Below, piece by piece: positions 43,799 through 52,991 of a stretch of DNA of 64,000 nucleotides. The DNA comes from Candidatus Aminicenantota bacterium (GTDB lineage: Bacteria; Acidobacteriota; Aminicenantia; Aminicenantales; Saccharicenantaceae), in NCBI GenBank assembly GCA_014360015.1, contig JACIYJ010000006.1:62001-126000 (forward strand), given 5' to 3'. How positions within the stretch are numbered: the stretch's first letter is position 1; every line of letters begins with the position of its first letter. The position numbers and the translations under genes were made by a program. Under the pieces are notes generated by a model. The model saw only the letters and a list, made by a program, of their open reading frames with translations. It was not told the DNA's origin and searched no databases.

Positions 43799-44238
43799 AT
43801 GACCTATTTCTGGCCGATAAAAAATGGTCAGGAATTTATCGACGCCATTCCAGAATTTTACAAGGTTGCTGTCTCATCTTCAAGGTGCCACGACAATCGC
43901 AGCGACAAAGTCTGGCGGAATGAACTGTGGATGGGTTACCCGGTTGGCCCGCACTATCAGCAGCAGGCCAACCCGACTCTGGCGGCCAACTTAAAAGGCA
44001 AGCTGCTCCTGGTCCACGGAGACCTCGATGACAATGTTCATTGAGCGGCTACCCTGCAACTGGTTGATGCTTTAATCAAGGCGAATAAGGATTTCGACTT
44101 GCTGATTATTCCCAATAAAAGAACCTCGGTAATGGCTATTTTATCAGGAAGCGCTGGGATTATTTTGTTAGGCACCTGCTGGGTGTTGAGCCGCCGAAAG
44201 AATATCCTCTCTTTGCCCCGGCTGACCGCCAGCCATAA
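43799..44238 (+). pseudogene. C-terminal remnant of an S9 prolyl oligopeptidase (DPP IV-like)
   Basis: The plus strand encodes [28 protein letters not shown] and [16 protein letters not shown], the end of an S9 peptidase catalytic domain including its Asp motif. A TGA then interrupts the frame (44041-44043); ATLQLVDALIKANKDFDLLIIPN continues in frame. A one-base frameshift near 44110-44130 follows, and the new frame reads GNGYFIRKRWDYFVRHLLGVEPPKEYPLF to a TAA at 44236. The Ser motif and everything upstream are absent, and the His residue region is damaged. It is clearly dead. Confidence 0.8.
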
Positions 44239-44259
44239 TCTCAATCTGGTTTAAGGGCT

Positions 44260-46422
44260 TTAACGTTTTTTAACTGAATTTATTTTCTGCTTAAGCTCTG
44301 GCTGCTCTGGATTGATTTCTAAGGATTTCTGCCAGACAGCCAGAGCTTCTTCTTTTTTACCGAGCCCCAGGTAGCAATCTCCGATCAGGTTTAATAGGTT
44401 GATGTTTGTCCCATAATGATTGACCGCCCGGTCCAAGACATTTATTGCCTGTTCAAACTGGCCGATATGGAAGAGAGCCTCGCCAACAGTATAATAAGTT
44501 TCATAACGAGCTGGTTTTTCCTGGTTGACGAAATTTCCAAGAAGAGTGGCGGCCTTTTCATATTCACTGAGACCCACATAAACCTGAGCCAGAGCCATGG
44601 CCAGTTCTTCGCTCTGCGGTGACTTGGCCCAGGCATTTTCCAGCACTGTCCTGGCTTCGCTCAGGCGTCCGAGATTATAAAGCTGCGTGCCTAAGATGTG
44701 ACCGTAGTAAGGGTTATCGACTGAAGGCAGTACTCTGGACAGCACCCACGGCCGGGGCAGGGATTCCAGATAGGTCAGGTCAAACTCTTCCTTAGTAGTG
44801 ATTTCTTCCCGGCCATCAACCATCAGGGAAACATTCAGGAAATAATGAGCCGGTTGAAAATCCGAGAGCGAGAAAACCTGAACTACATCGGGTAAAGTCG
44901 CTATTTCTGAAAGTGGAATGATCTGTTCTTTGAACACCTGAGATTCCTTCAGGAACTGAAATTTCAAGCTGGCTTTCGACTTCAAAACCGGAGTCAATCC
45001 ATGAATTTGTAAGACAACAGCCAGCTCGTCTTTGGCTGTAAATACTCTTCCGGCCTGAAGGTAGAGCTGGTAGCCACCAATTAGAAAAGCCTTGACTTTT
45101 CCTCCAGTGGATTCTACTGGCGAAACTTTATAAGCCAGGACCGGACTGGACATTTCCACGCCGGGTTTTCCGGGAATCCGAATGGTCTGTTCTAAGCTGG
45201 TAAATTCCTTGGAAGCTTCATTCTTAACCAGAATGGACAGCTTGTAATCGCCCGGGACACAGGGAAAAACGTCATAGATGGCTACCGGGAGGTTCTGCCG
45301 TTCTTTCATCTGAGCTTCGTTCATTTGTATTGGGTAAGTCTTTTCGAACTGATAGACTATTTTCCCATCAAGAGTGCTGAGTGTCCCATTGACTTTAAGG
45401 TTAGTGGCATAGCGATTGTCATACTGATTAACCGAAAGCTTCTTTGGTTCAAGGTCATAGTGAATCATATAAAAGCCTGATGGGTCCTTAAAAACTTTAA
45501 CCAGATAATCGCTGTCAATGTAATTGGCTGTGTAATCAACCTCAACAATATCTTTGTATTCAAAAAACTTGCGGGCGTATTTATCTTCAACCAGCCTCTG
45601 CGGAGTTTGGTCTATCTGACGCAGGAGTAAATCAGACGAGAGCGTTGGTCGACCAAGGCTGGGATTTTCCTCTCCAGGAATAAGCGACAGAGAAACGTTG
45701 GCCAGGATAGGCTCAATTTCTCGGAGCTGGTTGTAAGCTGACATATAATCGGCACTATCGCCCCAGTAGCCGGTTAGCAAAGCCTGAGGTCCATCGTTGG
45801 TCGGGCTGTAAAGTCGCATCTCACCCGTGCCTTTTTCCTGGAAAAAAAGAAGGTTAAAGCCCGGGGGCAAGCCCAGGTCAGTCTTGCCTTGATAGAACCA
45901 GATTTCACAGTTGTAGATTTCTGATTTTCCCTCTATCCGTTGAATATCATTGGGTGGACCTAAGATGATATAGATCCGACCGCGATCCGTTTTCCAGCCA
46001 GGCTTGGTCGCTTCCCGACCAAAATATTTATTAGCGTATTCAATCCTTCTGTAATGCTCGATCTTGAATTCGTTTTCTTCTGTCTCGGGAATCGGGTCGC
46101 GGTGTTTCCAAAAGGCTTCGATGAATAATTCTCTTTCCCGGTCGTTCTTTAATTTAAGAAAAATCTCCTTTTCTACCGGGGTAATGATATAAACCACTTC
46201 TTCTTCCAGCCATTTGCGATATTTCTCAGGAAGAGGGGGCTGCTTTTCTTTAGTTTTTTCATGCTTCTTTTCCTGCGCCGTTACCTGCTTTTTCTGAAGG
46301 GAAGAACTGACATCCGGCAAATTAGCCAGACCGAAATTAGATAGCCATAAACTAATCAGCAAAATTGAAGTCAATATATTCAGAGCTCTCATCCATTTTA
46401 ATTTTTTAAAACAAAAAAACAT
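44260..46422 (-). CDS. GWxTD domain protein with C-terminal TPR repeats
   Basis: 720 residues; ATG with SD GAGGAGAGG. A signal peptide or membrane anchor lies at residues 14-34. The GWxTD domain is recognised by KPGWKTDRGRIYIILGPPNDIQ (about 135-155), preceded by the helical KYRKWLEEEVVYIITPVEKEIFLKL. The middle is beta-rich. The last 150 residues carry at least three TPR-like units (ARTVLENAWAKSPQSEELAMALAQVYVGL, and EEALAVWQKSLEINPEQPEL at the end). GWxTD proteins are abundant in Aminicenantes, Acidobacteriota and related phyla; their function is unknown. Confidence 0.85.
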   Translation of the reverse strand: MFFCFKKLKWMRALNILTSILLISLWLSNFGLANLPDVSSSLQKKQVTAQEKKHEKTKEKQPPLPEKYRKWLEEEVVYIITPVEKEIFLKLKNDRERELFIEAFWKHRDPIPETEENEFKIEHYRRIEYANKYFGREATKPGWKTDRGRIYIILGPPNDIQRIEGKSEIYNCEIWFYQGKTDLGLPPGFNLLFFQEKGTGEMRLYSPTNDGPQALLTGYWGDSADYMSAYNQLREIEPILANVSLSLIPGEENPSLGRPTLSSDLLLRQIDQTPQRLVEDKYARKFFEYKDIVEVDYTANYIDSDYLVKVFKDPSGFYMIHYDLEPKKLSVNQYDNRYATNLKVNGTLSTLDGKIVYQFEKTYPIQMNEAQMKERQNLPVAIYDVFPCVPGDYKLSILVKNEASKEFTSLEQTIRIPGKPGVEMSSPVLAYKVSPVESTGGKVKAFLIGGYQLYLQAGRVFTAKDELAVVLQIHGLTPVLKSKASLKFQFLKESQVFKEQIIPLSEIATLPDVVQVFSLSDFQPAHYFLNVSLMVDGREEITTKEEFDLTYLESLPRPWVLSRVLPSVDNPYYGHILGTQLYNLGRLSEARTVLENAWAKSPQSEELAMALAQVYVGLSEYEKAATLLGNFVNQEKPARYETYYTVGEALFHIGQFEQAINVLDRAVNHYGTNINLLNLIGDCYLGLGKKEEALAVWQKSLEINPEQPELKQKINSVKKR

Positions 46423-46716
46423 AGAACCTCTCCTCTAATTTTCTTCAAAAATATAGCCAGAAAATCCTTCCAATGGGCTTGTCGGTTTTTTATTATACCA
46501 TTTTATTATTATATAGAAGCCAGTTTTTCCTCTCCTTAATTTAGAATTTGCTTTCATTTTTTTAACCAAGAAAAACTCAGATATATGCCCTGCTCTCTTT
46601 AATTCTATTCTTCTTCTCTTTTCCTTTCTTTTTAAACTTAGAAGCTTAAAAAAATGTTGCATTTATTTAACTTTCAGATATAAATTATACTAAATATCTA
46701 AAGGAGAGTGGATAAA
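46423..46716. other. Divergent promoter region, no gene seen
   Basis: 294 bp, very AT-rich, between the GWxTD gene and the amidohydrolase gene. A 75-codon minus-strand frame here is Lys-rich with no ribosome-binding site and is not believed. The amidohydrolase start is preceded by AAGGAGAG. Confidence 0.5.
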
Positions 46717-48012
46717 ATGAAAAAGGAACTTACTCGAAAAAGAGCCTGCCAATACAAATATTTATTGATAATAATTCTTTCGGTGTATTTCCTGGCTTCG
46801 ACCTTCTATGGAACGCTTCTGGCGCAACAGAAAAGATATCTGGCAGTAGTAAATGCCAATTTGATTGACGGAACTGGCCGCCCCCCAATTAATAACGCTG
46901 TCATTCTTATTGAAAATGATAGATTCGCGGCCGTTGGAGTCAAGGGCTCTGTAGCTATTCCGAAAGAGGCAACCATAATTGATGTTCGGGGAAAAACGGT
47001 TATCCCTGGCCTGATTGATGCCCACATCCATGTCACCTATCCACCTAAACAGGATGAATTTTTGTTTATCAACGAGGCAATTTCTGCTTTTCGGGCTGCC
47101 CGAATGCTCCATCTGATGCTGGGTATAGGGGTTACCACAATCCGCGATGTTTCTTCTTATCATCAGGTTGGTATTGAAGCCAAAAAAGCCTTTAAGGAAG
47201 GCTTGTTTGTCGGCGCCAGGCCCATTGTCACTGGCATGGGTATAACCAGCAGCGGAGGTCACGGAACTGAAGGCTTGACCATGGGAATTGTTGAAGAAGT
47301 TGATGGAGCTGATGGCTTCCGCCGAGCAGTCAGGCAACGGCTTAAAGAAGGAGCTGACCTGATAAAGATCCTTCCACCTTATTCCCGCGAAGAAGTAAGG
47401 GCAGCTATTGAAGAAACTCACTATCATGAAAAATTTGTTACCGTCCATTCAGGAGTTTTCAAACAGCAATATGATTTTGTTCGCTGGGCGGTAGAGGAGG
47501 GAACTGATTGTCTCGAACACGCTTATGCTATCCCTGACGACCTGATTCCGCAGATTGCTGCTAAAAAAATTTATGTTGTCCCAACCATATCCATTCTCCT
47601 CAGGCTGGGAGAGCAGTACAAGCAGCGAGGTCCGGAATGGGAATGGAAGGTGAAAAAATACTTAGAGTGCGTAGATATTTTCAAAAAACTGAAAGCGGCT
47701 GGAGTTAAGATGGCTATCGGTACCGACGCCGTTGGAGAAAACATGGTAGCTTATCCTGAAATCTACTTTGAAGAAATTGAGAATTTTGTAAAGTATGGCT
47801 ACACTCCTCTTGAAGTGATTACAGCGGCCACCAAAATCGGGGCGGAAGTTTGTGCTCTTGGTGAGGAGCTGGGGACGATTGAGAAAGGGAAAATTGCTGA
47901 TCTGGTGGTCTTAGCGGCAGATCCCCTTAAAGACATAAAAGCTATCAGAACAGCTCAAATAATTATTCAGAATGGAGTGGTGCTCAAGTCGCCTGAGCGA
48001 CCAGGTTTTTGA
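46717..48012 (+). CDS. Exported metal-dependent amidohydrolase
   Basis: 431 residues from the ATG at 46717 (SD AAGGAGAG); a GTG three codons earlier is less likely. A signal segment (residues about 13-33) implies export. The amidohydrolase fold is shown by VIPGLIDAHIHVTYP (metal His pair, about 95), the later His residues in TVHSG and CLEHAYAIPD, and the catalytic Asp in AIGTDAVGEN. The C-terminal composite beta domain has GTIEKGKIADLVVLAADPL. The group resembles imidazolonepropionase/prolidase-like enzymes such as Xaa-Pro or Xaa-Arg dipeptidases. The substrate cannot be told. It overlaps the convergent patatin gene by 29 bp. Confidence 0.85.
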   Translation: MKKELTRKRACQYKYLLIIILSVYFLASTFYGTLLAQQKRYLAVVNANLIDGTGRPPINNAVILIENDRFAAVGVKGSVAIPKEATIIDVRGKTVIPGLIDAHIHVTYPPKQDEFLFINEAISAFRAARMLHLMLGIGVTTIRDVSSYHQVGIEAKKAFKEGLFVGARPIVTGMGITSSGGHGTEGLTMGIVEEVDGADGFRRAVRQRLKEGADLIKILPPYSREEVRAAIEETHYHEKFVTVHSGVFKQQYDFVRWAVEEGTDCLEHAYAIPDDLIPQIAAKKIYVVPTISILLRLGEQYKQRGPEWEWKVKKYLECVDIFKKLKAAGVKMAIGTDAVGENMVAYPEIYFEEIENFVKYGYTPLEVITAATKIGAEVCALGEELGTIEKGKIADLVVLAADPLKDIKAIRTAQIIIQNGVVLKSPERPGF

Positions 48013-48925
48013 GGGCTTCAATATTTTCCTGAGTAACCTTTTTTCCTAAGCGAACCACCCGGCTTACCTTGGTGAAGTCAAACGTATCTACCTTAGGGTT
48101 AATATTGATTATTAAATCAGCTTCGTTAATCTTGCCGTCAGTGGAGTCAGCCAGAACTACCTGAATCAACCGGTGAACCATGATAAAAGTTGAATCGAAG
48201 CTTCGGGCTGGCATTTTTTTCAGCGGGCGATGGACATCTGGAACAAAAACCTTAGAAGCCCCAAGTTCACGGGCTAATCTTATGGGAACGTTGTTGAGTA
48301 ATCCGCCATCAACCAGGAGCATTCCGGAAAAGCAAGCCGGCTCAATAACAAAGGGGAAAGCCATACTGGCCCGAAGTGCTCGATATAGTTTTCCTGAAGT
48401 AAAACTTACTTCCCGGCCACTGACTAGGTCCACGGCATTGCAACCGAAACGAACGGGCAGGTCTTCTATCAGCACCTCACCCACCAGTTCCCGCAGAGAT
48501 TTTTCCAGGGCATCGCCCTTTTCCAGGCCCATTCTTCGAAGCAATCTTTTCTGATAGGACTCGAGCAGAAGATAATCGACCAGCTTGTCCGGAATCGGGA
48601 GTTTGACCTGCCTGAGTTTGGCCAGACGGCTGTAGCTCAGTTCCTTGCTTATTTCCTCAATCTCCCGCGGCAGATATCCGGCAGCAAAAAGCCCCCCGAC
48701 TATGGCCCCCATAGAAGTTCCCGTGATGATCGGGGGAATCAGGTCATTCTCGAGCAGAGCTTCAAGGACGCCGATGTGAGCCAACCCTCTGGCCCCGCCA
48801 CCCATCAGCACTAAGGCCCATTTATTATCAGCCCCATTGCTCCGGCTATCATTTTTCTCTGTTTTTTTCAGGAGTTTGTTCGGTTTAGTCGATTCAGCCT
48901 GTTTCATCTTGATTTTTCCCCTCAT
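47984..48925 (-). CDS. Patatin-like phospholipase (RssA/NTE type)
   Basis: 313 residues; an alternative ATG at 48907 has the better SD (GAGGGG). The oxyanion loop GGGARGLAHIG (residues about 42-52), the nucleophile elbow ITGTSMGAIVGG (Ser about 71) and the catalytic Asp in VDGGLLNNVP (about 213) are all present. No signal peptide or membrane segment. Patatin-type serine lipases hydrolyse phospholipids or lysophospholipids. It overlaps the acyl-ACP thioesterase gene upstream by about 30 bp, so the two are probably one transcription unit linked to lipid turnover. Confidence 0.88.
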   Translation of the reverse strand: MRGKIKMKQAESTKPNKLLKKTEKNDSRSNGADNKWALVLMGGGARGLAHIGVLEALLENDLIPPIITGTSMGAIVGGLFAAGYLPREIEEISKELSYSRLAKLRQVKLPIPDKLVDYLLLESYQKRLLRRMGLEKGDALEKSLRELVGEVLIEDLPVRFGCNAVDLVSGREVSFTSGKLYRALRASMAFPFVIEPACFSGMLLVDGGLLNNVPIRLARELGASKVFVPDVHRPLKKMPARSFDSTFIMVHRLIQVVLADSTDGKINEADLIININPKVDTFDFTKVSRVVRLGKKVTQENIEALKNLVAQAT

Positions 48926-49685
48926 TTCCTAGATGCTCATACCGCATCCAGCGGGACCGCAATCTGGCCACTTCTTTACCCGTCTTCAAGTTATAAATCT
49001 GTTGGACCCAGAAGCCATCGGGAATAACTGGCTTTTGAGTGATGACTTCAATTTCATCACCGTAAAAGGCTTCTGACCGATAGTTGATTTCTAAGGTCAT
49101 CGGACGACCAGAAAAAAGCATTTCCTGAGGCATACCTTCCACTGCCCAGCGGGAATAGACCACGTTGTTGACGTGACGGTTAAAATCCAGGTCTTCAAAA
49201 AGAACTCGAAAGTCAGCTTTATAGTCAAGAGTTTCAACAATCGGCAGTGGAGGGAAATCGTCTTCAAGGGCTCGTTGGTGGAGCACCAGCTCGTCTGGAA
49301 ACAGGTTTTCCACCTTAACCGGCCGCCGGGTGTTCAAATCAATGATCATCCAAGAACTGGTAGCAGATAAGATTTTATTCTGTTTTTCATCATAGGCTTC
49401 AAAATCGCGCAGGGCATAATAACCGTTTTTTCCCGAAGCCCAGGTTTTAACCAGAATATTTTCTCCGAGAACAGGATAACGGTTGATCTTGAGATGATAG
49501 CGAGAAACCACCCAGGTCACCCCCTTCTCAAAAAGCTCAAAGACCGAAAATTTCTCTCGGATGGAATGCCCCCGGGCTGCATCCTGAAGATAATTCATCA
49601 GGGCTGAAAGATGGGCCCTTCCCTTATAGTCAACATCAAAACTCAGAATCTGGAAGTTCGCTGTGAAATAAAGTTCCGTGGTCAT
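48894..49685 (-). CDS. Acyl-ACP thioesterase (FatA-like, double hotdog)
   Basis: 263 residues; SD GAGGTGCGGAG. Two hotdog domains: the first (residues about 1-140) has the FatA-like YLQDAARGHS near residue 35, and the second begins around 160 with the active-site segment DLDFNRHVNNVVYSRWAVE (Asp, Asn and His). It would release free fatty acids from acyl-ACP and so end chain elongation. The gene follows aroQ by 122 bp without a clear terminator, so some read-through from the aromatic operon is possible. Confidence 0.87.
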   Translation of the reverse strand: MTTELYFTANFQILSFDVDYKGRAHLSALMNYLQDAARGHSIREKFSVFELFEKGVTWVVSRYHLKINRYPVLGENILVKTWASGKNGYYALRDFEAYDEKQNKILSATSSWMIIDLNTRRPVKVENLFPDELVLHQRALEDDFPPLPIVETLDYKADFRVLFEDLDFNRHVNNVVYSRWAVEGMPQEMLFSGRPMTLEINYRSEAFYGDEIEVITQKPVIPDGFWVQQIYNLKTGKEVARLRSRWMRYEHLGNEGKNQDETG

Positions 49686-49807
49686 CTCCGCACCTCAAAT
49701 GATATTGTCACTCTGATTTTAGAATTTTATAATGAATTTTATAATAAAATCTTTAGATTAGCTATTCTTTAGCCTTTTCGACTTCTCGGCCTATAGGTCA
49801 ATTTTTT

Positions 49808-50242
49808 CTATCTGCTGCCTGCTAATTTAACCATTATCTCCAGAGCAAACAGATAAACCTTCCAACCAAACCCTGATAGAACCCCCTGACAGACAGGTGC
49901 TGTAACTGAGTGGCTTCTAAAATCTTCTCTGGAAAAAATATTCGATAGATGAACTTCTATTACCGGTATTTTCAAAGGTTCTATGGCATCTCTTAAAGAA
50001 TAAGAATAATGAGCCAGGGCTCCTGGATTGATAATAACGCCATCAAACTCATCTACCTTCTGAAGCCTGTCGATGATTTCACCTTCATGATTGCTCTGAA
50101 AAAACTCAACTTCTACCCCCATCTCTTCAGCTCGTTCCCTCAGTTCGCTATTGATTTCTTCCAGAGTCTTTTGCCCGTAAATACTGACATTTCTTTTTCC
50201 AAGAAAATTTAAATTTGGTCCATTAATTACCAATATTTTCAA
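49808..50242 (-). CDS. aroQ: Type II 3-dehydroquinate dehydratase, TTG start
   Basis: 144 residues. The start codon is TTG at 50242, because the conserved N-terminus KILVINGPNLNFLGKR begins there, GGAGGAGGT lies in front, and no ATG fits. Catalytic blocks: Tyr in SIYGQKTL (about 23), NPGALAHYS (about 72), VHLSNIFSREDFRSHSV (about 98). It dehydrates 3-dehydroquinate to 3-dehydroshikimate, third step of the shikimate pathway. It is the last gene of the aromatic supraoperon and overlaps the aroKB end by 20 bp. Confidence 0.94.
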   Translation of the reverse strand: MKILVINGPNLNFLGKRNVSIYGQKTLEEINSELRERAEEMGVEVEFFQSNHEGEIIDRLQKVDEFDGVIINPGALAHYSYSLRDAIEPLKIPVIEVHLSNIFSREDFRSHSVTAPVCQGVLSGFGWKVYLFALEIMVKLAGSR

Positions 50243-51797
50243 TTATGACCTCCTCCATGGCCTCTACCATGAGTTCCTCAGGAATATTTCTTTTAAAAAT
50301 CACCCCCTCAGCTTCACTCAGTATAACAAAATCAAGGCCTTTTTCTGTAGCTTTTTTATCCATTCTCATATAATTAATCAGATTTTTCTTATCACCTTCA
50401 ATCTGCGTTCTCAATCCCAGGTTCTCTAATAAAGCTCTCACCCGCACTCCCAATTCCGGAGAACATAAGCCCAGCCTCTCGGAAATTTTCAGTGAATAGA
50501 TTAAACCGATTCCGACGGCTTCCCCATGAGAAATTTTGTAGCGATGAAATGATTCCAGAGCATGGGCCAAAGTGTGCCCGAGATTTAACTTTTTCCTCAA
50601 GCCTATCTCGTATGGATCTTCTTCAACTATTTTCTTTTTTACCTGAATAGCTCTGTAAATTACTTCTTCGATTGTTTCGAGATCAAGTCTTCTGATCAGC
50701 TCTGTTCTCTCTTCAATTAAATCTAAAAGTTGCCAATCACCTATAAGTCCTGCTTTAATCGCTTCAACCAGACCGGAAGCCAGCTCCTTTTTATCCAGCG
50801 AATGGAGTAAAAATGGATCTATAAAAACTTTATCAGCCGGGTAGAAGGTCCCGATAACATTCTTTACCGAGCGAAAATTAAGCCCATTTTTTCCGCCCAG
50901 GCTTGAATCGACCATGGCTAAGAGTGTAGAAGGAATATGATAATGCTTTATACCTCTTAAGATAGTTGAAGAAATAAATCCACACAGGTCACCTATCACC
51001 CCACCGCCAACTGAAACCAGAATAGAATCTCTTTTTACCTTATGGTCAATCAACCATCCCCAGATCTTTTCTGCCTGGCCCAGACTTTTACTTCTATCTT
51101 TTCCAGAGACAAGATAATAGAGCGGAAATATCTTCTCAAGATATTTTTTGTTTACTTGAAAAACCTTTTTATCACAGACTAAGAAAATCTTTCGCTCTGA
51201 ATCCAGACAAATGATCTTTTCAGGGGAAGATAACAGGAATCTTTTAAAGATTACCAAAGATTTTCTTTCGCCGACTTTGACTTCAAATTGTCTTGTTTCC
51301 GCTTTTAAGATCTCAATTACTTTTTGAGTGACTTCAACCTCGTTCAAGTTATCAATTTTAATTTTATTCGGCAATTGTTCATAAAGAGGTTCTCTTTTTC
51401 TATAAAGTTCGATAAACTTCTCTTTGTCCGAATGATTAACTAACGGTCTAAAAAAATTATTTTTAACTCGTTCCCAGAGAAGTTCAGGATCTCCCTTCAG
51501 GGTAATTATTATCCCTTTTTTTGATAATAAATCTAAATTTTTTTTAATAAGTAAGGTTTTCCCTCCGGTAGAAATAACACAGTTTTCAGCACATTCTTCG
51601 AGCTTTTTAATAACCTCTGTTTCTAATTGTCTGAAATAATGTTCGCCATATTTATCAAATATCTCTGAAACGGACAACCCCTGGCTTTTTTCAATCAACT
51701 CGTCAGTATCAAGGTGAATCATTGAAAGTTTCTCTGCCAGCAATTGGCCGATGGTAGTTTTTCCTGTTCCCATAAATCCGGTTAGAATGATGTTCAT
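50223..51797 (-). CDS. aroKB: Shikimate kinase - 3-dehydroquinate synthase fusion (AroK-AroB)
   Basis: 524 residues. Residues about 1-165 are shikimate kinase (Walker A GFMGTGKTTIGQ, then DTDELIE and ISTGGKTLL). Residues about 175-524 are dehydroquinate synthase (SVGGGVIGDLCGFISSTILRG, PSTLLAMVDSSLGGKNGLN, then NLGHTLAHALESFH and HGEAVGIG with metal ligands). The order kinase-synthase in one chain joins steps 5 and 2 of the pathway. The start overlaps the aroC stop by four bases. In the shikimate kinase part the usual Gly-Gly-Gly loop reads STGGKTL; whether this alters activity cannot be judged. Confidence 0.95.
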   Translation of the reverse strand: MNIILTGFMGTGKTTIGQLLAEKLSMIHLDTDELIEKSQGLSVSEIFDKYGEHYFRQLETEVIKKLEECAENCVISTGGKTLLIKKNLDLLSKKGIIITLKGDPELLWERVKNNFFRPLVNHSDKEKFIELYRKREPLYEQLPNKIKIDNLNEVEVTQKVIEILKAETRQFEVKVGERKSLVIFKRFLLSSPEKIICLDSERKIFLVCDKKVFQVNKKYLEKIFPLYYLVSGKDRSKSLGQAEKIWGWLIDHKVKRDSILVSVGGGVIGDLCGFISSTILRGIKHYHIPSTLLAMVDSSLGGKNGLNFRSVKNVIGTFYPADKVFIDPFLLHSLDKKELASGLVEAIKAGLIGDWQLLDLIEERTELIRRLDLETIEEVIYRAIQVKKKIVEEDPYEIGLRKKLNLGHTLAHALESFHRYKISHGEAVGIGLIYSLKISERLGLCSPELGVRVRALLENLGLRTQIEGDKKNLINYMRMDKKATEKGLDFVILSEAEGVIFKRNIPEELMVEAMEEVIIENIGN

Positions 51798-52909
51798 TCT
51801 TTTATACTCCAGCTTACTGAAGCTGTTTTTTCAAGATAAGCCCTCCAGCTTCTTTTTACTTCTTCCAGAGAGTCTCCGCCAAATTTTTCTAAAAAAAGAT
51901 TAGCTATCTCCAGGGCCAACACATTTTCAGCCACAATTCCGGCAGCCGGCACAATACAGGTGTCCCCTCTTAAAATCGGCGCTGAGGAAGGCTCATTATT
52001 TCTGAGGTCAACAGATTCAATTTTCTGGCGTAATGATGGGGCGGGTTTAATTGTAAGTCTGATGACAATGTCCTGCCCATTAGAAATTCCTCCTTCTAAG
52101 CCTCCAGCGTAGTTGCTCCCTCTTATGATTTTGCCATTCCTGACAATTATTGGATCATTATTGAGAGAGCCCAGGTATTGGGGGTTGCCGATCTCGAGAC
52201 CTTTAACTCCCGGAATGGAGAGCAAAGCACCACCTATTCTAAATTCCATCCTACGGTCATAATGAACATGGGAACCGAGACCTGCCGGCAGGCCCTTAAC
52301 CACAACTTCAGTTTCTCCGCCTATAGTATCACCCGCCGTCATGGCCTCTCTTATTTTTTCTATCATCAATTTTTCTGTTTCACTTTCTACACAATAAATC
52401 GAGGAAAAGAATCTATTCTCTTTTATGTATTCGAATGAATATTGCTTCTTATTTCTTATCTCACCAATTCTAACGGTATGAGACACAATATCTACCCTGA
52501 AATTAGAAAGAAAGAATTTGGCTATTACTCCAAGAGCTACTCTGATACTGGTTTCTCTGGCGCTGGCCCTTTCGGCAATCAGGTGAATGTTCTGAAAGCC
52601 ATACTTCAGACATCCGGCCAAATCTGCATGCCCAGGCCTTGGCGAATAATCTTCCAGCTCTTTTACATCTTTATTCTTAATTCTTATAGCTATTGGCGCT
52701 CCTGTGGTCAGTTGGTTTCTCAAGCCGCTCAGTATTTCAAAGTCTTCATCCTCTATCTGCATTCTTTCGCTTCTTCCAAAGTGATCTCTCCGATGTCTTA
52801 ATTCCTCGGCGATTTTCTTTTTGTCTATCCTGACACCAGCAACCATTCCTTCCAGTATCCCAACTAAGGAATCCCCATGTGATTCCCCGGCCGTAAGATA
52901 TCTAAGCAT
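51794..52909 (-). CDS. aroC: Chorismate synthase
   Basis: 371 residues; SD AAGGAGAG. Family signatures: MLRYLTAGESHGDSLVGILEG at the start, RHRRDHFGRSERMQIEDEDFEILSG, RPGHADLAG, and GGLEGGISNGQDIVIRLTIKPAPS. It makes chorismate from EPSP using reduced FMN. An 82-bp gap separates it from aroE, the second-longest gap inside the operon region, but no terminator is visible there. Confidence 0.96.
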   Translation of the reverse strand: MLRYLTAGESHGDSLVGILEGMVAGVRIDKKKIAEELRHRRDHFGRSERMQIEDEDFEILSGLRNQLTTGAPIAIRIKNKDVKELEDYSPRPGHADLAGCLKYGFQNIHLIAERASARETSIRVALGVIAKFFLSNFRVDIVSHTVRIGEIRNKKQYSFEYIKENRFFSSIYCVESETEKLMIEKIREAMTAGDTIGGETEVVVKGLPAGLGSHVHYDRRMEFRIGGALLSIPGVKGLEIGNPQYLGSLNNDPIIVRNGKIIRGSNYAGGLEGGISNGQDIVIRLTIKPAPSLRQKIESVDLRNNEPSSAPILRGDTCIVPAAGIVAENVLALEIANLFLEKFGGDSLEEVKRSWRAYLEKTASVSWSIKE

Positions 52910-52991
52910 CGAATCTCTCCTTATAATTTTGATGTTTAATCCCGTTAATCGATAGATGGTTATTTTCTACACGTTTTTTTCTCCCAGTTCC

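Noticed and set aside
46435-46662. 75-codon minus-strand ORF upstream of the GWxTD gene
   Set aside because: Lys/Arg-rich translation of AT-rich DNA without SD; probably promoter DNA.
46762-47448. 228-codon minus-strand ORF inside the amidohydrolase gene
   Set aside because: Antisense shadow; the plus-strand frame has all metal-binding motifs.
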